A DNA stretch of 31,301 nucleotides from Deltaproteobacteria bacterium (GTDB lineage: Bacteria; Desulfobacterota; GWC2-55-46): the NCBI GenBank assembly GCA_016219075.1, contig JACRCJ010000040.1, positions 1 to 31,301 of the forward strand, read 5' to 3'. Each line of letters begins with the position of its first letter. Positions within the stretch are counted from its first letter, which is position 1. A program made the translations under genes and the position numbers. Below are positions 25,929 to 31,301 of this stretch, in pieces. The notes under the pieces are model-generated. The model was given only the letters and a program-made list of their open reading frames with translations. It had not been told where the DNA came from and made no database searches.

Positions 25929-27254
25929 TCACAGGACCTCGGATAATCTGTATTCCTTGCCGCCGGAAAGGGAGTGTTCCAGCCCCGTATCCCCGATCGA
26001 GTATTTGATATCCATACCGAAGTTCAGTTTTGTGGTCTCAGCCGTCTCCTTTGAGACTTCCTTGTAGTCGGCGGCCTTTTCGACCTCATAGCTCAATATC
26101 TTCTTTACCGGGATCACCGTGTCCGACTCTTTCATGGGCATTACCTCATAGGAGCCGTACCTATCAGCCGTACCGAAGGTGGAGACCTTGTCGTTATACC
26201 TGACCGTTACCGAGCGTATCTTCAAGACGCTTTTAGTCTTGTTCTCGAAGGCCACCCTGTTTTTTGTAAAGGTGACCTTCAGGTCGCCGTTCTCAGCGGT
26301 ATAGAGCGGGAAGACGCCGTCGAAGTCTTTTGAGAGGACGATGATCTTCGCTGTGAACTCTGCCGCAGGGTCCGGGTTTGATGGTATTGTCTCCGGGCAC
26401 TCGTAGCTCAGGTGGTAAGGCTTCATGAAGACGGGACCGCAGCTGACATCGTATGTGGATGTCGCTTCCCTGAACTTCTTCTCGAAGTTGTCGGTATTAT
26501 TCTTGAAGGCGGCCTTGAGGTCTTCTTCGTACTCCGTCATCTTGTTATCGAAGTCCTTCGGGGCGGCTGCGAAGTCAGGGAGCTGGTACGGCTTAGGCTT
26601 GAGGTCGCCGACCTTTTTCCTGTTTACCTTTACGAGTATCTCGAAATATATGTCATCCCTGTTGAGAAACCCGGACCTGTCTTCTATCGTCTTTTCTATC
26701 GGGTGCGCGGAGACCCTGTAGTTGTCGTTATATTCCATGAAGAGGTTGTCGAGGGACTTGTCGTATACCTTTGTCTGATTCCGTATCCTGGTGTAGCGTT
26801 CCACGAAAGCGGTCCTGTTGCCTGAAACCCCTGAGTTGACAAGGGCCTCGGCTACGGCCCTGTCGAAGGCATCGTAATCAAAGACGCTCTCTACCTTTAC
26901 GACCCCCAGCAGAAGCGATATACCGAAGGTCGTAATCCCGAGAAGGACGGTGGGGCCGAGCCGTATCTTTTTCGTCCTGAACTCGCTGCTGTCCGGGTTG
27001 CATTTGTTGGCGTTATCGTTAATCCCGGATGAGCCGAAAAATGTCGTTGAGCAGTCTATTACGCTGGAATCGAAGCCCACGGGGCTTAAGTTCCTGAGGT
27101 CTATCGAGTTTTTGCGGGAAGTTATCTCGGTGATCGTGTACTTGCCGTTTTCGTCCTTTACAAGGTTGGCGTAAAGAGACTGGTTTGCGGCCTCGGCGCT
27201 CTGGACGGACAGGAGCAGGCATGTAATGAGAAAGAGGGATATCTTTTTTATCAT
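25929..27254 (-). CDS. Exported protein of unknown function
   Basis: I do not recognise this 441-aa protein. Residues 1-22 form a classical signal peptide (MIKKISLFLITCLLLSVQSAEA), with likely cleavage after AEA. There is no lipobox cysteine at the cleavage site. A second hydrophobic stretch (VLLGITTFGISLLLGVV, about 105-122) may anchor the mature protein. Four cysteines (DCS, KCN, SCG, ECP) could form two disulfides if exported. The middle is charged and helical; the last third is beta-rich (VTVRYNDKVSTFG, NFGMDIKYSIGD). The ribosome binding site is poor (AAAGAAAAAA), but a promoter with a perfect -35 lies upstream. The gene is probably expressed alone. It could be an envelope protein, but nothing in the sequence proves a role. 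Confidence 0.75.
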   Translation of the reverse strand: MIKKISLFLITCLLLSVQSAEAANQSLYANLVKDENGKYTITEITSRKNSIDLRNLSPVGFDSSVIDCSTTFFGSSGINDNANKCNPDSSEFRTKKIRLGPTVLLGITTFGISLLLGVVKVESVFDYDAFDRAVAEALVNSGVSGNRTAFVERYTRIRNQTKVYDKSLDNLFMEYNDNYRVSAHPIEKTIEDRSGFLNRDDIYFEILVKVNRKKVGDLKPKPYQLPDFAAAPKDFDNKMTEYEEDLKAAFKNNTDNFEKKFREATSTYDVSCGPVFMKPYHLSYECPETIPSNPDPAAEFTAKIIVLSKDFDGVFPLYTAENGDLKVTFTKNRVAFENKTKSVLKIRSVTVRYNDKVSTFGTADRYGSYEVMPMKESDTVIPVKKILSYEVEKAADYKEVSKETAETTKLNFGMDIKYSIGDTGLEHSLSGGKEYRLSEVL

Positions 27255-27299
27255 GTGTATTTTTTCTTTTGGTAATAGGCGTTTATACTTCTGCTTAAT

Positions 27300-27329
27300 A
27301 CTTTAAAGCGTAGGCGGGGTTTTTGTCAA
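27300..27329 (-). promoter_or_regulatory. Putative sigma70 promoter of the 441-aa exported-protein gene
   Basis: On the minus strand TTGACA (27329-27324) is followed, after 18 bp, by TAAAGT (27305-27300), four of six matches to the -10 consensus. The -35 is perfect. The element is 46 bp upstream of the start codon. Confidence 0.5.
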
Positions 27330-27417
27330 GAGTTATGGCTGCGGCAAGGGTATAAAAAGATCTTCTAATGTCTGCGCCGTCTGATTCGCCGAAGTCCGGC
27401 TACGGGGAAGTCTCACT

Positions 27418-27454
27418 AAAAAAAACCGGCAATCTTTGATCTTTTGATTGCCGG
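27418..27454 (-). terminator. Intrinsic terminator of the Hsp20 gene
   Basis: CCGGCAATC (27426-27434) and GATTGCCGG (27446-27454) form a perfect 9-bp stem with an 11-nt loop. Read on the minus strand the stem is followed directly by eight T (27425-27418). It lies 70 bp past the Hsp20 stop codon. A textbook rho-independent terminator. Confidence 0.9.
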
Positions 27455-27523
27455 GAGTATTGTGCCGCTTTATGAGATGGGGTGGAAACCTTTTATTCTG
27501 CCTGTCTCTGCGACTTCAAGGAC

Positions 27524-28006
27524 TTAGGCCGCTTTTTTACCCGTGACCTCCTCAAGCTCGACTTTTACCTTCTTGGGAAGGGCCTCGGCCTTTGCCGGCA
27601 TCGTCACTTCAAGGACGCCGTTCTTGTAAGTCGCGTGGATGTTTGTAGTGTCCACGCCTTCCGGCAGAGTTATCGTCCTTTCGAAGACACCCAGCGAAGT
27701 CTCGTGGAACATGTAGCCTTCCTTTTTCTCCTCGATATCGGACTTCCTCTCTCCCTTGATAGTGAGCAGGTTGCCCGTGACCGAGATGTCCACATCCCTG
27801 GGGTCTACGCCCGGGATATCGGCATGGACTACAAACTTGTTGTCTTTCGTGTAAAGATCCATCACAGGATACCACTCGCCTTTAAGCTCCTTCCTGAGGA
27901 AGTTTAAGGGGGCGAATGTACCGAAGAACCTTCTGAACATATCGTCCATTTCTCTCTGGACTATCGACAGATCCTTAAAGGGTTCCCATTTTTTGAGCTC
28001 TAACAT
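27524..28006 (-). CDS. Hsp20/alpha-crystallin small heat shock protein
   Basis: This 160-aa protein has the small heat shock protein layout. An N-terminal arm (ELKKWEPFKDLSIVQREMDDMFRRFF type, about residues 2-28) precedes the alpha-crystallin domain at about 45-145. Visible strands are YPVMDLYTKDNKFVVHADIPG, VDISVTGNLLTIKGERK, and the conserved end GVFERTITLPEGVDTTNIHA followed by YKNGVLEVTMPA, with a lysine-rich tail. It would hold unfolding proteins as an ATP-independent chaperone. ATG 28006 is preceded by GGAGGTGAT at ideal spacing; an in-frame ATG at 28060 is unlikely. The gene is monocistronic, with a consensus promoter and a strong terminator. No CIRCE or sigma32-type -10 was found. 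Confidence 0.95.
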   Translation of the reverse strand: MLELKKWEPFKDLSIVQREMDDMFRRFFGTFAPLNFLRKELKGEWYPVMDLYTKDNKFVVHADIPGVDPRDVDISVTGNLLTIKGERKSDIEEKKEGYMFHETSLGVFERTITLPEGVDTTNIHATYKNGVLEVTMPAKAEALPKKVKVELEEVTGKKAA

Positions 28007-28053
28007 AATATCACCTCCGATTTCAGGTTTCCGTCTCATCTCAAAAGCCTTTA

Positions 28054-28105
28054 AGCACACTCATCCTGATACTTAAATTATAATCCTGCGGCCTTTGCTT
28101 GTCAA
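28054..28105 (-). promoter_or_regulatory. Exact-consensus sigma70 promoter of the Hsp20 gene
   Basis: On the minus strand TTGACA (28105-28100) is followed, after exactly 17 bp, by TATAAT (28082-28077), all twelve bases matching consensus. It starts transcription about 60-65 bp before the Hsp20 start codon. The -35 is flanked to give CTTGACAAG. Between -10 and the gene, TTAAG and CTTAA half sites lie 16 bp apart (28051-28076), a possible operator that could restrain such a strong promoter. Confidence 0.85.
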
Positions 28106-28178
28106 GGCCCGGCAACGGCGAGTGAATATGTAAAAGTATTGAAAAAAACAGTGAGTTAGCAGTGTGAGAGGGTTGTTT

Positions 28179-29306
28179 TCAGAGCGCGGAAGGGCCCATT
28201 GCGGCAGTAGAGAGCGTGACCCTGTTTTTTCCGGACTGTTTTGACTCATACATGGCCGAATCGGCCTGTTTTATGATCTTTTCGCGTATCTCCTTGACGG
28301 TAGACCCGGTGCCGATGCTTGCCCTCAGAGAGGCTACACCTATCGAGGCCGTGACGAGCCCCTTTATCTTCAAGGCCTTGTCTCCGCCCGGGTACCTGCG
28401 TTTAAGGAAGACGAACTCCTCTATGCTTTTTCGTACCAGCTCCCCGTAGCCGGCGGCCTCTTCGATGGATGTGTCCGGGAGTATGACGATATACTCGTCG
28501 CCGCCGTACCTGGCGGCGGTGGCGTCTTTTATTTTGAGTTTCGAGTATATTATCCCCCCTACCTCGGTAAGGACGCTGCTGCCGGCAAGGTGGCCGTAGG
28601 CGTCGTTTACCTCCTTGAACTTATCGAGGTCAAGGAACAGGAGGCTTAAGTCCGATTTCCTGCGTACAGCCCTGGATAAGTCCTTTGTCAGGCGGTCGTA
28701 GAAGTACCGGTCGTTAAAAAGGCCCGTGAGGTTGTCTCTTATCGAAAGCTCCCCGAACCTTTTGGCGTCAAGCGAGTTCTGGACCAGCGTGGATGTATAC
28801 TCGGCGAAGATCTTCAGGAGCGTGAGGTCGTTATGGTCGTAGTCTATGCCGTTGAGCCTGTTTATAAGCTCTATCACGCCGATGGTGGAGTTTTTTATCT
28901 TGATGGGAGCGCAGATGATGGACCTGGTCTGGAAGTTCGTCTTTTTGTCGATGTCCGAGTAGAATAGCTCGTCTTCCACGACCTTCTTGCTGATGTAGGG
29001 CCTTCCGGTGGAATAGGTCTGGCCCGCTATCCCGAGTTTTATGGGGAGAGTCGTCTCGATCAGAGAGCCGGAGCCTTTGCCGAAGCACGCGACGAAGTAC
29101 AGCACCCCGGACTTCTCCCTGTTCTGGTTGAGTACCGGGTCGTCCAGGAGTATCGAGCCTGATTCGGACGGTACGAAGGTGTTGGCCCAGGAAAGGATCT
29201 CCTTCAGCATGACCTTCAAGTCAAGTTGCTCGGGCCTGTATTCGTCTTTCCTCTTCCTTTCGAGTATTTTGTCGAGGATGAGTTTCTGGGCGACATTTAT
29301 GCGCAT
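28179..29306 (-). CDS. GAF-GGDEF nucleotide cyclase with Hypr-type Ser (possible cGAMP synthase)
   Basis: This 375-aa protein has an N-terminal helical part, a GAF domain at about 30-178 (SESGSILLDDP, LGIAGQTYSTGRPY, ICAPIKIKNSTIGVIELINR) and a GGDEF domain at about 187-370. The latter has DNLTGLFNDRYF, the metal-binding FLDLDKFKEVND, the signature RYGGDEY (GGDE at 268-271) and TASIGVAS. In the usual NDxxGHxxGD motif the last residue is Ser243 instead of Asp. This Asp reads guanine, and Ser there marks the Hypr enzymes that make 3',3'-cGAMP. The RxxD inhibitory site is missing. So the protein is a GGDEF cyclase with altered base choice, controlled by an unknown GAF ligand. It lies alone between the hydrogenase and Hsp20 genes; the ribosome binding site is weak. 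Confidence 0.93.
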   Translation of the reverse strand: MRINVAQKLILDKILERKRKDEYRPEQLDLKVMLKEILSWANTFVPSESGSILLDDPVLNQNREKSGVLYFVACFGKGSGSLIETTLPIKLGIAGQTYSTGRPYISKKVVEDELFYSDIDKKTNFQTRSIICAPIKIKNSTIGVIELINRLNGIDYDHNDLTLLKIFAEYTSTLVQNSLDAKRFGELSIRDNLTGLFNDRYFYDRLTKDLSRAVRRKSDLSLLFLDLDKFKEVNDAYGHLAGSSVLTEVGGIIYSKLKIKDATAARYGGDEYIVILPDTSIEEAAGYGELVRKSIEEFVFLKRRYPGGDKALKIKGLVTASIGVASLRASIGTGSTVKEIREKIIKQADSAMYESKQSGKNRVTLSTAAMGPSAL

Positions 29307-29367
29307 GAAGGAGATGCCTCTTTATTGGAGCCGGCCTGACAGATTGCGTTCCCCGGCGTAGTAATGA

Positions 29368-29397
29368 AATATACAACATTATTAAGGGGTTTTACAA
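29368..29397 (-). promoter_or_regulatory. Possible promoter of the GAF-GGDEF gene
   Basis: On the minus strand TTGTAA (29397-29392) and TATATT (29373-29368) are 18 bp apart, with four and five of six consensus matches. The -10 lies inside an inverted repeat, TAATG (29362-29366) and CATTA (29377-29381), which could be an operator. The element is about 60 bp upstream of the start codon. Confidence 0.35.
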
Positions 29398-29425
29398 GAA
29401 GTTTGTAGCCGTTAAAGAGGTTTTG

Positions 29426-29450
29426 TGTTTTTTTCGCTCAGAAAAAAACA
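29426..29450. repeat. 9-bp A/T inverted repeat after the hydrogenase large-subunit gene
   Basis: TGTTTTTTT (29426-29434) and AAAAAAACA (29442-29450) flank CGCTCAG. On the minus strand the weak stem CGGG/CCCG lies just before the T7 run, so the region may act as a terminator for the hydrogenase transcript, whose stop codon is 25 bp upstream of the repeat. Confidence 0.45.
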
Positions 29451-29474
29451 TTTGCCGGGGCAGACCCGATGGGT

Positions 29475-30764
29475 TCATTCGAAGCTTACATCCATTATGT
29501 GGGTGGAGCATGAGATGCAGGGGTCGTACGCCCGTACAAGCGTTTCTATGGAGCGGCTGATCACATTACGGGGTCTGTCTATTATGGAGGGGACAAAGGC
29601 CCTGAGGTCGTCTTCTATGGACCTCAGGTTCTGTGCCGTCGGGATCACGCACTCGGCCCGCTCGATCACCCCGTCCCTGTTGATATCGTACTCATGGTAT
29701 AGAAGCCCCCTCGGGGCCTCGACTATCCCGATCCCTGTGCCGTAAGCCGCGGGTTTTTTAACGGGCTCGGGTCTGGGGCCGAGCTCAAGGACAGAGTCGA
29801 TGAGGTCTATGGCCTGTTCGGTCGTGTGAAGGCATTCAACTATCTGGGCGACGTTGTTCATGAACGGGTTGTATGACGGGGGTCTGAGCCCGGCAACGAA
29901 GGCAGCCTTCCTGGCCCTTGCCGAGAGCTGTCGGAAGTTGTTGTTGACCCTCGCCAGAGCCCCCACCATGAAGGTCCCTTCGTGGCTCCGGGCGTGTTTG
30001 GCCGAGGAGTGAGAGACGATATATTCCTTTATCTTTTTGGTGTAACTCTCCGGTTTTATGGAGTTAAGCTTGCTTGAAAACGGGACTCCTCCGTACAGGC
30101 CGTACTCGCCTTTGTCCTTCAAGGCGATGAACTCCCTCTCCATGGAGAAAGAAGGTACCGGGAGAGAGAGGATGAAATCAAGCGCCCTGTCGAGCCCGTC
30201 GAAAGACCCGTTAAGTTCTTTTTTAAGCCTTTTAAGATCCGCCGCCTTTGGGGTAAAGAGGACCCCTCCGGGGGAGAGCGATATCGGGTGAATGTGTCTG
30301 CCGCTTACAGTCTCGCAGATCTCGTTGGCGAGCCTTTTAAGCTCAAGGCCTGTCCTGGCAAGCTCCGGGTGCGACTCGAAGAGCCCCACTATCGAGCCGG
30401 CCCCGGCGAGGTCGGGGAATACAAGAAAGAATATGTGGAGTATGTGGCTCTGCAGAAGCTCACCGCAGTAGGAGAGCTTCCTCAAGAGGGCCGACTGCTT
30501 CGATATCCTGATTGCCATCGCGGACTCTATGGCCTTAAGGGAGGCCGAAGTGTGGCTTACGGCGCATATGCCGCATATCCTCGACATGATGTGGTGGGCC
30601 TCGTCGTATCTTCTCCCCTTGAGCATCACCTCGAAGAAACGGGGGGACTCGATTATCTCGAGCTTAAGTTCCTTTACCCGGCCGTTTTTGATGTCTATGA
30701 CGATATTGCCGTGGCCCTCGACCCTGGTTATCTCGTGGATCTTTATGTTGAGGTCTTTTTTCAT
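29475..30764 (-). CDS. [NiFe] hydrogenase large (catalytic) subunit, group 3 type
   Basis: This 429-aa protein carries the complete nickel site: the N-terminal RICGICAVSH (Cys64, Cys67) and the C-terminal DPCISCSTH (Cys416, Cys419, His422). ITRVEGHGNIVIDI near the start and the ARVNNNF segment match soluble group 3 hydrogenases (F420-non-reducing/MvhA and sulfhydrogenase relatives). It oxidises or produces H2 in the cytoplasm with the small subunit, whose gene ends 101 bp upstream. After His422 only seven residues (IMDVSFE) remain, a short version of the tail that a maturation endopeptidase removes after nickel insertion. AAGGAAG lies directly before ATG 30764. Electron acceptor genes (MvhD/HdrA-like or NAD-reducing subunits) are not in the window. 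Confidence 0.92.
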   Translation of the reverse strand: MKKDLNIKIHEITRVEGHGNIVIDIKNGRVKELKLEIIESPRFFEVMLKGRRYDEAHHIMSRICGICAVSHTSASLKAIESAMAIRISKQSALLRKLSYCGELLQSHILHIFFLVFPDLAGAGSIVGLFESHPELARTGLELKRLANEICETVSGRHIHPISLSPGGVLFTPKAADLKRLKKELNGSFDGLDRALDFILSLPVPSFSMEREFIALKDKGEYGLYGGVPFSSKLNSIKPESYTKKIKEYIVSHSSAKHARSHEGTFMVGALARVNNNFRQLSARARKAAFVAGLRPPSYNPFMNNVAQIVECLHTTEQAIDLIDSVLELGPRPEPVKKPAAYGTGIGIVEAPRGLLYHEYDINRDGVIERAECVIPTAQNLRSIEDDLRAFVPSIIDRPRNVISRSIETLVRAYDPCISCSTHIMDVSFE

Positions 30765-30865
30765 CTTCCTTTTTGTTTACGCGGCGTTACGGGATAATGT
30801 TGATAAGCTGTCTCATTTTGACTTTTTTTATTTTAGGGATTTCCTCCGGATACCTGGGAGAAAGG

Positions 30866-31301
30866 CTATCGCGGAGGTTTCATTTTGCAGTTCCCGTAGA
30901 GGTCGAACTTTTGGGTCACGGAATCGGCTGTAAGGCCGTATCTTTCAAGTGTTTCGCTGTGGGCGTCTATGTTGGGGTTGTCTACAAGGCCCCTGCACCC
31001 CCAGCAGATGGCCCCGTAGGTCACGCATACGGCCTCGCACCCGGCACGCGTTACGGGTCCCAGGCAGCTTTCACCTTTCTCGAAGACGCAGATGTTCCCG
31101 GCCATCTTGCAGTCCACGCAAACCGGGTTCCTGTTTACTTCCGGGACCTTGCCCATGAGCAGAGCCGTAAGGGTCCTTAAGAAGTCCTTTTTCGGTATCG
31201 GGCAGCCGTGGATATAGTGGTCCACCTTGATTATCTCGTCGATCGCCTTTACGGGGAGGGTATCGAAGACCCTGTAGCGTGAGGCGTTCTTGCCGTAGAC
31301 G
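30866..31301 (-). CDS. [NiFe] hydrogenase small subunit, C-terminal part (5' end outside window)
   Basis: The frame is open from the right edge to TAG at 30866, giving about 144 residues. VDHYIHGCPIPKKDFLRTLT is the conserved end of the NuoB-like domain. The C-terminal part has the ferredoxin-like cysteine pattern CVDCKMAGNIC, SCLGPVTRAGCEAVC and ICWGCRG, which binds the medial and distal iron-sulfur clusters. CLGPVTRAGC is characteristic of MvhG/FrhG and sulfhydrogenase small subunits, consistent with the group 3 large subunit downstream. It passes electrons between the nickel site and a partner subunit. A GTG at 31225 is internal and not the start; the true start is beyond 31301. Confidence 0.93.
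   Translation of the reverse strand, partial: VYGKNASRYRVFDTLPVKAIDEIIKVDHYIHGCPIPKKDFLRTLTALLMGKVPEVNRNPVCVDCKMAGNICVFEKGESCLGPVTRAGCEAVCVTYGAICWGCRGLVDNPNIDAHSETLERYGLTADSVTQKFDLYGNCKMKPPR

Noticed and set aside
28007..28178. CIRCE or sigma32 control of the Hsp20 gene
   Set aside because: Only a CACACTC-like fragment is present, without the TTAGCACTC-N9-GAGTGCTAA dyad, and no CCCCAT-type -10; the sigma70 promoter explains the region better.
8737..30855. 13-bp match CCTCCGGATACCT at 8737 and 30843
   Set aside because: Several 13-mer matches are expected by chance in a window of this size, and the contexts differ.

Overview
The window is bacterial. It has strong Shine-Dalgarno sites, a sigma70 promoter that matches consensus exactly in front of an Hsp20 gene, a GAF-GGDEF protein and a group 3 [NiFe] hydrogenase. 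The last two, together with the many radical SAM enzymes, suggest an anaerobe or facultative anaerobe. The style fits deltaproteobacteria (Desulfobacterota) or Nitrospirota, but no marker gene here settles the taxonomy. No tRNA, rRNA, CRISPR array, transposase or phage gene was recognised.

Positions 1-25169 (+ strand) form one long surface-glycan or glycolipid locus. It starts inside a DegT/DnrJ/EryC1/StrS sugar aminotransferase. It then holds three GT2 glycosyltransferases (one of the polyprenyl-phosphate sugar synthase type), a NodU/CmcH-type O-carbamoyltransferase, a sugar nucleotidyltransferase, an SDR epimerase/dehydratase, a UDP-galactopyranose-mutase-like FAD protein, three radical SAM proteins with B12-binding-type N-termini, one radical SAM/SPASM protein, and four large multi-membrane GT-C-type proteins. 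Two of these (1133 and 1041 aa) share an unusual multi-domain soluble half. The gene set suggests that sugars are made and modified in the cytoplasm, loaded onto a polyprenyl carrier, and transferred outside the membrane by the GT-C enzymes. No flippase, Wzy polymerase or ABC exporter lies in the window, so the locus probably continues to the left. Genes are packed tightly except for gaps of about 100-255 bp before five of them. Two of these gaps (before the FAD gene and the third B12 radical SAM gene) carry the same 22-bp inverted-repeat architecture, TTTAAA-N10-TTTAAA.

Positions 25170-31301 are housekeeping and signalling. After a 373-bp gene-free stretch ending in a terminator-like hairpin comes a DUF488 gene (+). 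The rest is on the minus strand: an unrecognised 441-aa exported protein, an Hsp20 chaperone with a clear promoter and terminator, a GAF-GGDEF nucleotide cyclase, and the large and (partial) small subunits of a group 3 [NiFe] hydrogenase. In the GGDEF protein the Asp that normally reads guanine is a Ser, the signature of Hypr enzymes that make 3',3'-cGAMP.

The best leads are the GGDEF substitution, the shared soluble architecture of the two giant GT-C proteins, the unusual density of radical SAM and GT-C genes in one glycan locus, and the paired TTTAAA operators. All functional assignments come from motif reading only.
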